64,000 bases of DNA from Deltaproteobacteria bacterium (GCA_021777225.1 JAJYDQ010000006.1:1-64000), one strand, 5' to 3'. Shown: positions 35,052-45,742, counted from the stretch's first letter. Program-made: numbers and translations. The notes: generated by a model from the sequence alone, not told the origin.

Positions 35052-35080
35052 TGGACAATTAGACGTTTAGCCCATATACT
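35052..35080 (+). promoter_or_regulatory. Sigma-70 promoter of thiC
   Basis: TGGACA (35052-35057) and TATACT (35075-35080) are separated by 17 bases. The -10 lies 33 bases before the TTG start, leaving a short leader with no space for a TPP riboswitch. Confidence 0.55.
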
Positions 35081-35113
35081 ACTCCACAAACCTAAAAAAT
35101 TGGAGAAGCTGGA

Positions 35114-36343
35114 TTGAACAAATTGGTGGAAAAAATCGCTTCTGAGGAAGGTATCACTTCTCAAGCGCTTGAAGATAAACTGGGTTCCAGCAGGGCCATC
35201 ATATTCAAGGCGGCTCCATCCGGTAAGGCCGTGGCTGTTGGAGAAGGTTTACGGGTCAAAGTTAACGCCAACATAGGAACCTCCCCCGATCTAGTGGACG
35301 AAGATCTCGAACTGCGAAAATTGGACGCAGCCGTAAAAGCCGGCGCCGACGCGGTTATGGACCTGTCTACTGGAGGAGATCTTCGGTCGATAAGAAAGAG
35401 GATCGTTAAGGAATCCGCCATCCCGGTGGGATCAGTCCCTATTTATGAGGCTATAGTCAAGGCTGTTCGAACCTTGGGTTCTGCTGAAAAAATGACCGGG
35501 GACCAAATGCTTGACGCAATAAGATTGCATGGCGAAGACGGCATCAGCTTTGTTACGGTTCATTGCGGAGTCAATTGGAACGCTTTAGACAACTTGGCGA
35601 AAAGGCCTCGAGTTTGTGGAATAGTCAGTCGAGGCGGAAGCTTCATCGCGCGCTGGATGAGGGCCAACAAAAAAGAAAACCCTTTGTATGAGCGTTATGA
35701 CGAAGTTTTAGAAATTTGCAAACAATATCAAATGGTATTGAGTTTAGGTGATGGCTTGCGACCCGGGGCGATAGCTGATTCGATGGACGGCGCCCAAGTG
35801 GAGGAGTTAATCACGTTGGGCCATTTGAATCGCCGCGCTAAGCAAAGAGGTGTGCAAGCCATAATAGAGGGACCTGGGCATGTTCCGCTAGATCAAATTC
35901 CCGCACAAATGATGTTACAAAAAAAATTGTGTGACGACGCCCCATTTTATGTTTTGGGCCCACTGGTGACGGATATCGCGCCAGGCATGGATCATATAAC
36001 TTCAGCTATCGGTGGAGCGATCGCCGCAGCTCATGGAGCTGATTTTCTGTGTTATGTGACGCCATCAGAGCATCTTGGCCTACCGAATGTAGAAGACGTT
36101 AGGACTGGGGTCTTAGCCGCAAGAATCGCCGGACACGCGGCGGACCTGACTCGTGGAATAAAAGGGGCATGGGAATGGGACAGGCTAATGAGCGTTGCCA
36201 GAAAAGACAGGAATTGGCCGGAACAATTGAGGATGGCGCTCTCCCCTGAACTGGCTCGAGACATAAGGTCTCAAACGTGCTCGGAGGACCATGAAACCTG
36301 TACGATGTGCGGAGATCTCTGTGCTTATAAAGCCGATTCCTGA
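35114..36343 (+). CDS. thiC: Phosphomethylpyrimidine synthase (HMP-P synthase)
   Basis: A radical-SAM-like [4Fe-4S] enzyme that rearranges AIR to HMP-P, the pyrimidine of thiamine. The 409 residues match the short anaerobic form. Seen are VNANIGTSPD, DAVMDLSTGGDL, IRKRIVKESAIPVGSVPIYEA, HCGVN, SRGGSF, SLGDGLRPGA, EGPGHVPLDQI, YVLGPLVTDIAPGYDH-like (APGMDHI), and the C-terminal cluster CTMCGDLC. The start is TTG with GGAG nine bases upstream. No TPP riboswitch is visible. thiC feeds ThDP, the cofactor of the carboligase 3 kb away. Confidence 0.95.
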   Translation: MNKLVEKIASEEGITSQALEDKLGSSRAIIFKAAPSGKAVAVGEGLRVKVNANIGTSPDLVDEDLELRKLDAAVKAGADAVMDLSTGGDLRSIRKRIVKESAIPVGSVPIYEAIVKAVRTLGSAEKMTGDQMLDAIRLHGEDGISFVTVHCGVNWNALDNLAKRPRVCGIVSRGGSFIARWMRANKKENPLYERYDEVLEICKQYQMVLSLGDGLRPGAIADSMDGAQVEELITLGHLNRRAKQRGVQAIIEGPGHVPLDQIPAQMMLQKKLCDDAPFYVLGPLVTDIAPGMDHITSAIGGAIAAAHGADFLCYVTPSEHLGLPNVEDVRTGVLAARIAGHAADLTRGIKGAWEWDRLMSVARKDRNWPEQLRMALSPELARDIRSQTCSEDHETCTMCGDLCAYKADS

Positions 36344-36399
36344 ACAAGCTCCCGATCATCGAAAAGCCGTGATGCCAAGGAAATCAGGGGTCGCCGGTT

Positions 36400-36864
36400 T
36401 TAGGGGAACTTGAGGTCACTTTCTTCAAGAAGCTTAAAGATTTGATCTGAGTTTTCAGCCTGTTTTAGATTGTTGGTCAGAAGAGGGTCTTTAAAGATTC
36501 TTGAAATCCTGGCCAACGCCTTCAAATGATCGCCCGCGCAATTTTTTGGAGCGATTAGCATAAAAAACAGGTAAGCTGGTTTATTGTCCATTGATGAGAA
36601 GTCAATCCCTTTTTGACTGCGACCAAAACTAGCGGTTAACTTTTCCAGACCTTCAAACTTGCCATGTGGTATGGCTACTCCGCCTCCCAATCCCGTGCTG
36701 CCGAGTTTTTCTCGATCAAGAATCGTCTGAAATATCTGCTTTTTGTCGAGACGCGGATTAGCTTCAAGAATGGGGGCCAGAAGTTCCGATAAGGCTTCAT
36801 CTTTGGAAGAAGCCTGCATAGATCCTATTATGCAATCACTTCGGAGGAAGTCCGATATCCTCAT
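36400..36864 (-). CDS. ptsN: PTS IIA-like nitrogen-regulatory protein
   Basis: A 154-residue EIIA domain. The phosphorylated histidine is His67 in STGLGGGVAIPHGKFEGL, the family signature. It regulates metabolism and potassium or envelope functions through the PTS-Ntr relay. It lies downstream of rpoN and hpf in the conserved rpoN-hpf-ptsN order. The usual next genes (hprK, rapZ) are missing and thiC comes convergently instead. An AAGGA site lies about 18 bases before the ATG, so the start is slightly uncertain. Confidence 0.92.
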   Translation of the reverse strand: MRISDFLRSDCIIGSMQASSKDEALSELLAPILEANPRLDKKQIFQTILDREKLGSTGLGGGVAIPHGKFEGLEKLTASFGRSQKGIDFSSMDNKPAYLFFMLIAPKNCAGDHLKALARISRIFKDPLLTNNLKQAENSDQIFKLLEESDLKFP

Positions 36865-36909
36865 ATGAAAACTCTTTCGTTCCTTTCCAGGAACCTATAC
36901 ACCAATTTA

Positions 36910-36935
36910 AAGGGTGTAGATTACCCTACACCCTT
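36910..36935 (-). terminator. Perfect hairpin between hpf and ptsN
   Basis: AAGGGTGTAG and CTACACCCTT form a perfect ten-base stem with a six-base loop. On the minus strand the stem is followed by TTAAATTGG, a weak T tract, so it may be a partial terminator or an mRNA-stabilising element separating hpf from ptsN. Confidence 0.45.
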
Positions 36936-37046
36936 GTTAAACGTTTGGTTTTAGCCAACCGGTGATTTCCGAAAAACTTGGTTTTAAACTACTTTAAAAT
37001 GTCAAGTCCTATGGTAATGTACGTTAGAAACACACATACCATCTTA

Positions 37047-37589
37047 TCAAGCGCTTTGAGGCACTATCAACCCATAATTTCCATCTTTTCTTCTGTATAC
37101 TACATTGATTGTCTGAGTTGAAGCGTTATTAAAAACAAGAAAATCTTGATGTGAAAGGTCCATTTGCATTGCGGCTTCATCTACGGACATTGGTTTTATG
37201 AAATAGTTTTCTGTTCTTACTATAACCGGTTCCCTGTCATCCTCAAAACTTTCTGGCTCATAAATTTCTCTCCGCCATCTAAGTTCTTTCCCTTGCGAAG
37301 GTTTATGTTTTCTAATTTTTTCCCTGTATTTCTTAACCTGTCTTTCCATTTTGTCCATGACCAGATCAATGGCCGCGTACATGTCTTCGTGAGTTTCCTG
37401 TCCAGTAATTCGAAGACCGTCCGCATTGATGACGACATCAGCCATTTGACGGAACTTTTGTACCGACAAAGTAACTTGACTCTCCAAGGGTCGGTCTATG
37501 TACTTCGTCAATTTGGTTGTTCTGTCCTGGACATAGTTTTTGAGCGCATCTGAAGGCTCCATATGTCGGAAAGTTACGGAAAGTTGCAT
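37047..37589 (-). CDS. hpf: Ribosome hibernation promoting factor, long form
   Basis: A 180-residue long-form HPF. The N-terminal S30AE domain (MQLSVTFRHMEPSDALKNYV ... DMYAAIDLVMDKMERQVKKYREK) binds the 30S decoding site. A linker leads to the C-terminal dimerisation domain (about 120-178, DFLVFNNASTQTINVVYRRKDGNYGLI), which mediates 100S ribosome formation. A GGAGG site precedes the ATG. It follows rpoN by about 40 bases in the classical order. Confidence 0.95.
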   Translation of the reverse strand: MQLSVTFRHMEPSDALKNYVQDRTTKLTKYIDRPLESQVTLSVQKFRQMADVVINADGLRITGQETHEDMYAAIDLVMDKMERQVKKYREKIRKHKPSQGKELRWRREIYEPESFEDDREPVIVRTENYFIKPMSVDEAAMQMDLSHQDFLVFNNASTQTINVVYRRKDGNYGLIVPQSA

Positions 37590-37631
37590 TTCATGACCTC
37601 CTTAAACAAATCCACTCGGCGCATCTGATTA

Positions 37632-39062
37632 TCAAAATTTCTTCTTTCTTTTACTTGATGGAGCAATACCCAGCATTTCCCTGTACTTCGCAACAGTTCT
37701 TCTGGCTATTGTAATATCCGACTTAGCCAATTCTTCCACGATCTGTTTGTCGCTAACTGGTGTTTTTGGGTCCTCCGATCTTACGATTCTCAGAATCTGG
37801 TTCTTTACGGATTCAGAAGCGATTTCTTCATTTCCGTGTTTTATCCCTGAGTTAAAGAAGAATTTTAATTCGAAAATACCTCGTGGTGTATGAACATATT
37901 TATTTGAAGTAACTCTACTGATAGTAGATTCGTGCATTTCTATGTCATCAGCTACATCTTTCAAAACAAGTGGTTTCAGATAATCAATTCCCTTATCAAA
38001 AAATTCTCTCTGAAATTTCAATATAGATTGCGTTGTCCTATAAATTGTTCGTTGGCGCTGATGAATACTCTTGATCAACCACATTGCGCCACGCATCTTT
38101 TCTTGAAGATAATCCTTTGTAGATGAAGAAGAAGACCCACCGTGAAGTTCTTTCTGAAAAAGGGAATTTATTCTCAGCCTGGGTAACCCGTCATCATTCA
38201 AAACTATGGAATAGTCATTCCCAACTCTGAAAATAAATATATCGGGCGCAATGTAGACAGTATCAGAACCACCGAAGATTTGCCCCGGCTTAGGGTTCAA
38301 TGTGGAAATTAAATGGACAGCGTTTTGTGTGTCATCCAAAGTTGCTTTAAATTTTCTGGCTAGAATTTCCATTTTTCTGGATTGCAGCAAGTCAAAATCT
38401 TCTTCCAGAATCCTGATGGCCAATTGATTAGGCTTTTCTAGAGATCTCACCTGAATGAGCAGACATTCACGCAAATCTCTGGCTGCTATCCCAGAGGGCT
38501 CAAACTCCTGGACCCTTTTCAACACCGATTCAATTTTCCCGACAGGTGTATTTATGCTTGCCGATAGGTCTTGCAATGAAATTTCAAGGTAACCATCATC
38601 GCTAAGATTTCCGATTATCTCTAAAGCTATGCGACGATCTTCATCTTCGATTTTGCTGAGCCTGAGTTGTTCGACAAGATACCGAAAGAGATTATTCTTA
38701 TAGGAAATCAGATTTTCAAAAGTAGGGCGATCCGAATAATCACGAGTAGGGGGGGAGTAGTCTCCTCCATAATTCTCCAAATAATTGTCCCAATCGGCCG
38801 CCAAGGCTTCGGCGACAGGATTGACCGATTCAGTTGTAATGTCCTCAAGCGATTTCAAATCATCTCTGCCAGGGGTGTCTTGATCGCTGAAGGGATCATC
38901 AAAGCTGGCCGTTTCCAAGGCAGGGTTCTCCTTAAGCTCCTGTTCTACTGCATTGAGCATTTCGAGATGGTTGTACTGAAGGAGTTTTATTGCCTGCTGT
39001 AACTGGGGCGTCATAACCAGTTGCTGGATCTGACGCAGTTGTTGTCTGATTTGAAGGACCAT
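37632..39062 (-). CDS. rpoN: RNA polymerase sigma-54 factor
   Basis: A 476-residue sigma-54. Region I is Gln/Leu-rich (LRQIQQLVMTPQLQQAIKLLQ). An acidic region II follows, then the core-binding region, the helix-turn-helix (VADDIEMHESTISRVTSNKYV) and the C-terminal RpoN box (ARRTVAKYREMLGI) that reads the -24 element. It lies 15 bases after lptB. Sigma-54 needs enhancer-binding activators, none of which is in the window. Confidence 0.96.
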   Translation of the reverse strand: MVLQIRQQLRQIQQLVMTPQLQQAIKLLQYNHLEMLNAVEQELKENPALETASFDDPFSDQDTPGRDDLKSLEDITTESVNPVAEALAADWDNYLENYGGDYSPPTRDYSDRPTFENLISYKNNLFRYLVEQLRLSKIEDEDRRIALEIIGNLSDDGYLEISLQDLSASINTPVGKIESVLKRVQEFEPSGIAARDLRECLLIQVRSLEKPNQLAIRILEEDFDLLQSRKMEILARKFKATLDDTQNAVHLISTLNPKPGQIFGGSDTVYIAPDIFIFRVGNDYSIVLNDDGLPRLRINSLFQKELHGGSSSSSTKDYLQEKMRGAMWLIKSIHQRQRTIYRTTQSILKFQREFFDKGIDYLKPLVLKDVADDIEMHESTISRVTSNKYVHTPRGIFELKFFFNSGIKHGNEEIASESVKNQILRIVRSEDPKTPVSDKQIVEELAKSDITIARRTVAKYREMLGIAPSSKRKKKF

Positions 39063-39077
39063 GTTTATACAAATACG

Positions 39078-39776
39078 TTACATGCTGAACTTTTTGCCCA
39101 AATAGACCGCTTTTGCGCGTTCACTCCCTGCGATCAATTCAGGGGGGCCTTCTTCAAGAATGTGACCTTTGTCCAAAAGATATACTCTATCACAGACCCC
39201 TAGAATTTCTCTAGCATTATGATCGGTTAAGACTATGCCAATACCGCTCTCTTTCAGTTTGAATATTATTTTCTGAATTTCCAGAATTACGATGGGGTCT
39301 AACCCCGCAAAAGGCTCATCAAGCAGCATGAAATTAGGTTTGGTAACTAATGCCCTGGTGATTTCCAGTCGTCTTTTCTGACCGCCGGAAAGACTCTCCG
39401 CCTTCTGGTTCCTGAAACTCGAAATGTCCAATTCCGCCAATAGTTCTTCAAGTCTCTCCATTCTTCGCTGTTTGTTAGTTTCAACGGTTTCTAAAATAGC
39501 CATAACATTCTGACTCACGGTAAGTTTACGAAAGACTGAAGTTTCTTGAGGCAAATAGCTGATGCCGAGTCTTGCCCTCAAATAAACAGGCAGGTCTGAA
39601 ATGTCTTGTTCATCCAGGAAGACAGAGCCTTGATCGGGTCTTATCAAGCCCGTTATCATGTAGAAAGTGGTGGTCTTACCTGCTCCGTTAGGTCCGAGAA
39701 GACCCACTACCTGTCCCGAGGCAATACGGAGACTGACATGATCGACTACCAAACGGTCTGCATACTTTTTAATCAA
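39078..39776 (-). CDS. lptB: LPS export ABC transporter ATPase
   Basis: The cytoplasmic ATPase of the Lpt machine that drives LPS from the inner membrane to LptA. Walker A GPNGAGKTT, Q-loop PQETSVF, signature LSGGQKRR, Walker B FMLLDEPFAGLDP and the switch His in LTDHNAREIL are all present. The listed start is a TTG, but the frame stays open upstream and encodes twelve more residues (ELKARDLIKKY-like) that match the family N-terminus. No ATG, GTG or TTG is available there; AGGAG lies just before ATA 39812, GTC 39809 and ACG 39806. The start is therefore unusual or a base is wrong. Confidence 0.93.
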   Translation of the reverse strand: MIKKYADRLVVDHVSLRIASGQVVGLLGPNGAGKTTTFYMITGLIRPDQGSVFLDEQDISDLPVYLRARLGISYLPQETSVFRKLTVSQNVMAILETVETNKQRRMERLEELLAELDISSFRNQKAESLSGGQKRRLEITRALVTKPNFMLLDEPFAGLDPIVILEIQKIIFKLKESGIGIVLTDHNAREILGVCDRVYLLDKGHILEEGPPELIAGSERAKAVYLGKKFSM

Positions 39777-39808
39777 ATCGCGAGCCTTAAGCTCTCTTTC
39801 GGACGTGA

Positions 39809-40393
39809 CTATTTCTCCTTTTCTTTCTTAGGCTTCGGAGGATTGATAATTGCGGTTATTAGCGACTCATCTCCACCTAATAATTCTGAACGATTTTCAT
39901 CAAGATATATAATAATAGTTTGAGCGGCCAGGACATCGGGTCCCTGCCAGAGTCGGGGAGGTCCTTCAGTCAAGGTTATAGTTCTTTTCACATTGTCAAA
40001 AACTGCTTTTCCTGCAACGGCCATGCGATCATTTTGAGTTATTTTGACGTTTCCCAAGGCGGTTATTGATTTTATCCCACTAGGGGTTTGCAGTTCTTTA
40101 GTGGGCTGAGTCCTAGAGGAACCGGACTGATTGGATCCTGCCATTTTCTCATCGTACATTATCACCAATCGATCGCATGTAAGTACCAGATCACCCTGCT
40201 GGACCTTCACGGACCCTTCAAATGTAACTTCCTTACCACCAGAAATGTTTTTTGCCGAAAATCTTTTTGAAGTAATGTTGATTGGTTGATCAGAAGAAGG
40301 GCTTATCGCCAAATAGTCCTTTTGGCAAAGGCAAGGGCATGGCGGCGACAGAAACGCCATGACAAATATTGCTATTAGCAAAATACGGACCAT
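39809..40393 (-). CDS. lptA: LptA/OstA-like periplasmic LPS transport protein
   Basis: A 194-residue exported protein with a signal sequence (IAIFVMAFLSPPCPC) and an OstA beta-jellyroll domain (INITSKRFSAKN, VTFEGSVKVQQGDLVLTCDRLVI, GNVKITQNDRMAVAGKAVFD). It forms the periplasmic bridge for LPS. It sits between lptC and lptB with short gaps. The C-terminus is Lys/Glu/Pro-rich (PPKPKKEKEK), an extension past the usual end. A cysteine near the signal end could suggest lipidation, but there is no good lipobox. Confidence 0.9.
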   Translation of the reverse strand: MVRILLIAIFVMAFLSPPCPCLCQKDYLAISPSSDQPINITSKRFSAKNISGGKEVTFEGSVKVQQGDLVLTCDRLVIMYDEKMAGSNQSGSSRTQPTKELQTPSGIKSITALGNVKITQNDRMAVAGKAVFDNVKRTITLTEGPPRLWQGPDVLAAQTIIIYLDENRSELLGGDESLITAIINPPKPKKEKEK

Positions 40394-40410
40394 TTATAAA
40401 TCCTTTTGAT

Positions 40411-41022
40411 TCACATCGGAAGCTTTCGGCCTGGATCTACCAATTTTACGTTGAACAGGCTTGCCCTGACCTCATGCTCGATCTGAATTTCTTCCTTTTC
40501 GACTGATAGCTTTAGCCCTTTCCCTGTAAGTTTGAGATTGCTCCCGTTGAGTGACACAGGAGAAGACGTAGCGGCTTGCAACAATCCTTCAGAATAATTC
40601 ACGTCACGGGATGAAAACTCAAAATCCTTGTAGCGAATTTTCACACCGCCACTAACGGACACAAATCCTGTCTTTTTATCGAGGTTGCCAGATTCGGCCG
40701 CCAGATAAATTGCCCCACCAAGACCGCCGTAATATACGACTTTGGGCAATGTTAGCTTTACATTATCCATCGAGTCAGCTATATGCGCGCTGGCAGCCTG
40801 GAGGTCCCAACGCGGAAATCCCGGCGCTGAAAATGTGAAATTGCCAATTCTACTTCCATTACTCGAAATCCGAGAGGCCTCGAAATCCTCGGCTTTGTCC
40901 ATGACCAACCGGGAGACCGCCAAACCAGAAACGAGCATCAATAAAGCTCCCAGAACGAGAATTTGGGACGCCCGTTTCAGGTTCTTTAATCGGTAATGCC
41001 TTTCAATATGTTTGTGGTCCAT
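40411..41022 (-). CDS. lptC: LptC-like LPS export protein
   Basis: About 203 residues with one N-terminal membrane anchor (ILVLGALLMLVSGLAVSRLVM) and a periplasmic jellyroll domain. It hands LPS from LptBFG to LptA. Family-like segments are GNFTFSAPGFPRWDLQAASAH and YSEGLLQAATSSPVSLNGSNLKLTGKGL. I start at the ATG 41022; the frame opens with a TTG at 41040, which is less likely. It lies 18 bases upstream of lptA and 200 bases after the kdsA-kdsC fusion. Confidence 0.88.
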   Translation of the reverse strand: MDHKHIERHYRLKNLKRASQILVLGALLMLVSGLAVSRLVMDKAEDFEASRISSNGSRIGNFTFSAPGFPRWDLQAASAHIADSMDNVKLTLPKVVYYGGLGGAIYLAAESGNLDKKTGFVSVSGGVKIRYKDFEFSSRDVNYSEGLLQAATSSPVSLNGSNLKLTGKGLKLSVEKEEIQIEHEVRASLFNVKLVDPGRKLPM

Positions 41023-41223
41023 GTGGCAAACCTGAATCAACTAGTTGCGATTTCATGAAACCAATTAGGAAATTGGTTGTTATCAAGAAATGTTCCAAAC
41101 CAAAGCTTTTCATAACCCCTTTAAAATGAAACAGATTAAGTCTCGACATAAATTCGAGACAGTCATTCGCCAATTGTCTGCACACATTATATCAAATAAT
41201 AGTCAATTCAACTAGGTGTACGC

Positions 41224-42636
41224 CTATTGATAATATCGTTCCATGACCAGGCTCCACTTATTCTGGGCCTTTAGAATCATTTCAATCAATTCACGCGCCG
41301 CCCCTCGACCGCCAGAATGTTTTGTAATGTAATGAACTTCTTTTCTAACCTCCGGAGGCGCCTCCGGAGTTGTAACCGCCAAACCCGCCAGTCGCAGCAT
41401 TGGAATATCCACCACATCATCACCTATTACGGCAATTTCATGATTTTGAGTGTTTAGCTCTTTAGCAAGCTCGGCAAAAATGGGTTTCTTGTCCCAAATT
41501 CCCTGAAATAGTTTGGAAATTCCGAGGTCTGTGGCTCGCCTGGTAACAACATCCGATTTTCTTCCGGTTACTAGAGCGATTTCCAGGCCGCTTCGAATAG
41601 CGAGTTTGATTCCATGTCCGTCTCTAACGTCAAAAGACTTTATCTCCAAATCAGCTCCGCCAAAAATAATTCTCCCATCGGTCAATACGCCATCGACATC
41701 AAAAATTATTAGTTTGACTAATTTCAAGCGATCACGTAGCGTGGGACACAGAGGCGCCACATTTGTTTTTGTCAAATCGGGGCTTGTTGATCGGGGGCGG
41801 TCACGGGGGATTAGCCTATGAATTTCAATTAAGTTTAACACCAAACCTTCCAAATCTTTCAAGGGCAAAGAATTTGGTCCATCGCATAAAGCCCGGTCTG
41901 GATCAGGATGAGTCTCCAGGAAAATTCCGTTTGCTCCAGAGGCCACAGCAGCACGCGCCAACGGTGGAACAAGGGTCCGGTCGCCGCCCGATTTTCCCAG
42001 GCCTGCCCCAGGGAATTGAGCTGAATGGGTCGCGTCAAATACAACTGGAAAGCCAAATGGTTTCATTCTGACTATTGATCGCATATCGGCGATTAAGTCC
42101 TGATATCCAAAACTCACACCTCGCTCTGTGAGGAGTATTCCGAAGTTCCCAGTGGACAAAACCTTTTTTATCGCGTGCTCCATATCTTGAGGAGCCTGGA
42201 ACTGACCCTTTTTGATATTTATGGTCTTGCCTGTCAGTCCTGCCGCTGTCAACAGATCGGTCTGGCGACTCAAAAAAGCTGGGATTTGTATGACGTCCAA
42301 GACAAGACCCGCTTGTTTCGCCTGATCCGGAGAATGGATGTCTGACACTATCGGAAGTCCTGTAGATGATCTTACTTCAGACAGAATTTCCAGACCGTGC
42401 TCCAGACCGGGTCCACGAAACGATTCTACAGAAGTCCTATTTGCCTTATCAAAAGAAGATTTAAACAGCATTGGAATATTGAAAGTTTTACTAATACGCG
42501 CGACCTCATCGGCCACTTGCAAAACGAGTTCCCTTTTTTCAATTACACAAGGCCCAACAATAAAAAACAGGGAATTGCTATCAGCGATGTTGAATTGGCC
42601 TACAAGTATCTCACGCGAATTATCGGGAAACACCAT
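41224..42636 (-). CDS. kdsA-kdsC: KdsA-KdsC fusion: Kdo-8-P synthase plus Kdo-8-P phosphatase
   Basis: A 470-residue bifunctional protein for two consecutive steps in Kdo synthesis. Residues ~1-270 are KdsA (FIVGPCVIEKREL, FKSSFDKANRTS, FRGPGLEHGL, SDIHSPDQA, IKKGQFQAP, LTERGVSFGYQDL, FDATHSAQFPG, ETHPDPDRALCDGPN). After a Pro/Ser/Thr linker (~275-295), residues ~300-460 are KdsC, a HAD phosphatase (FDVDGVLTDGRI, LVTGRKSDVV, VIGDDVVDIPML). ATG 42636 has GGAG ten bases upstream. It lies between pyrG and lptC, where kdsA and kdsC are usually separate genes. Confidence 0.94.
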   Translation of the reverse strand: MVFPDNSREILVGQFNIADSNSLFFIVGPCVIEKRELVLQVADEVARISKTFNIPMLFKSSFDKANRTSVESFRGPGLEHGLEILSEVRSSTGLPIVSDIHSPDQAKQAGLVLDVIQIPAFLSRQTDLLTAAGLTGKTINIKKGQFQAPQDMEHAIKKVLSTGNFGILLTERGVSFGYQDLIADMRSIVRMKPFGFPVVFDATHSAQFPGAGLGKSGGDRTLVPPLARAAVASGANGIFLETHPDPDRALCDGPNSLPLKDLEGLVLNLIEIHRLIPRDRPRSTSPDLTKTNVAPLCPTLRDRLKLVKLIIFDVDGVLTDGRIIFGGADLEIKSFDVRDGHGIKLAIRSGLEIALVTGRKSDVVTRRATDLGISKLFQGIWDKKPIFAELAKELNTQNHEIAVIGDDVVDIPMLRLAGLAVTTPEAPPEVRKEVHYITKHSGGRGAARELIEMILKAQNKWSLVMERYYQ

Positions 42637-42767
42637 GATTTTCAAACTCCAGCAAGCCGCAAGGTAGAACCGGTATAGACGAACCTGAATTTAAAGGATT
42701 GGTTGGCCCGCTCCAAGTAACTTATCAGATTAAATTGCTTTTAAATAATTACCCGTGAACATGTCTG

Positions 42768-44489
<1,722 letters not shown>

Positions 44490-44514
44490 TCAAAAATCTG
44501 GCGTCATGCTTGTA

Positions 44515-45408
44515 TCACAGGTCAGAACCCGTGAGTATTCTATAAATATTTAAATACTTCCCCGATGTATTATTAATTACTTCGGTAGGAAGTCCAGGAG
44601 CTGGAGGTTTCTTGTCCCAGTTCAGGCCCTCCAGATAGTCCCTGACATATTGTTTGTCCAACGAGGGTGGTGACGTGCCGACCCTATATTGGTCCATAGG
44701 CCAAAAGCGTGAAGAGTCGGGAGTCAGAATCTCGTCTACTATAGACAGATCACCATCTATTACTCCAAATTCAAATTTAGTGTCGGCAATAATGATGCCC
44801 CGTTTCTCAGCCCAGGACGCTCCAAATCTGTAGATTTCAAGAGTCTTCTCTCGTAACCATTTTGCGGTCTCAGCCCCCAGGATGTTCACCACTTTGTCAA
44901 AAGATATATTTTGATCATGTTCTCCGATCTCGGCTTTTGTAGACGGAGTGAACACCGGTTCAGGCAGCTTTTCAGCCTGTTTCAACCCTTTTGGTAGACG
45001 AATCCCGCTTATTGAGCCGGTAGAATTGTACTCAGCCCATCCACTCCCAATTATGTAGCCCCTCGCAATACACTCCACCGGGAATACGGACGCCTTTTTG
45101 ACCAGCATGCTTCTGCCTTTGAGCTGTTTAGAATACTTTGCCAGTTCGACTGGATACTGATTAATGTTATCAGTGATGAGATGGTTTGGAGCTATATGGT
45201 TGGTCTTTTTCATCCAGAATACGCTCAACCTATTGAGGACTTCTCCTTTGTGCGGAATCGGATCAGGTAGAACAACGTCAAAAGCCGACAGTCGGTCAGT
45301 CGAAACAATCACCAACTTACCTTCAATTTTGTAAATGTCTCTAACCTTTCCACGGCCTACAAGAGCCAGGTCCGTAAAGTCGGTTTCTGTCATGATTCCT
45401 GCGCCCAT
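44515..45408 (-). CDS. purC: SAICAR synthetase
   Basis: A 297-residue phosphoribosylaminoimidazole-succinocarboxamide synthase, the yeast-type long form. It joins CAIR and aspartate with ATP in purine synthesis. Motifs are GRGKVRDIYKIEGKLVIVSTDRLSAFDVVLPDPIPHKG, PVECIARGYIIGSGWAEY, ADTKFEFGV and VDEILTPDSSRFWP. GAGAGG precedes the ATG. It sits about 100 bases upstream of pyrG on the same strand. Confidence 0.96.
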   Translation of the reverse strand: MGAGIMTETDFTDLALVGRGKVRDIYKIEGKLVIVSTDRLSAFDVVLPDPIPHKGEVLNRLSVFWMKKTNHIAPNHLITDNINQYPVELAKYSKQLKGRSMLVKKASVFPVECIARGYIIGSGWAEYNSTGSISGIRLPKGLKQAEKLPEPVFTPSTKAEIGEHDQNISFDKVVNILGAETAKWLREKTLEIYRFGASWAEKRGIIIADTKFEFGVIDGDLSIVDEILTPDSSRFWPMDQYRVGTSPPSLDKQYVRDYLEGLNWDKKPPAPGLPTEVINNTSGKYLNIYRILTGSDL

Positions 45409-45496
45409 TGGTATTTTCCTCTCTTATAATCGGCTTTTCGCGCAATAAAATTGACTTGATTGAAAGCGGTTGTAAATTATCACCGGAGGTTGGATC

Positions 45497-45697
45497 ATGC
45501 AATCAAGTTTAGAAGAAAAAGAAACTTTAATAAAAAGTCCCTGTCATGACTGCAAAATGTGCCAAAATTGCTCTGAATCTCGCTGCCGACTTTGCCATAA
45601 TATAAAAGGCCCGAATAAAAAGGTAAAACTTTCGTTCAATGAACAGATTGCGCTTTATAATCGCCTAAATCCCGGGCTGTGCAAAATTCCGGAATAA
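45497..45697 (+). CDS. Small Cys-cluster protein, unknown
   Basis: A 66-residue protein with six cysteines packed in 18 residues (C16, C19, C22, C25, C30, C33: PCHDCKMCQNCSESRCRLC) and one near the end (C62). The rest is basic and then helical. A good CGGAGG site lies eight bases before the ATG, so it is likely real. The spacing is not a ferredoxin or rubredoxin pattern; zinc or copper binding is possible. It is divergent from purC and lies 45 bases upstream of yqeC, perhaps in one transcript. I do not recognise the family. Confidence 0.65.
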   Translation: MQSSLEEKETLIKSPCHDCKMCQNCSESRCRLCHNIKGPNKKVKLSFNEQIALYNRLNPGLCKIPE

Positions 45698-45742
45698 AAA
45701 ACAAAACAAAGCCTTTTTAGTCATATTCTTGGGCAACAATCA

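Noticed and set aside
34688-35113. TPP riboswitch upstream of thiC
   Set aside because: Neither conserved TPP core strand could be found by eye, and the likely promoter lies too close to the start codon.
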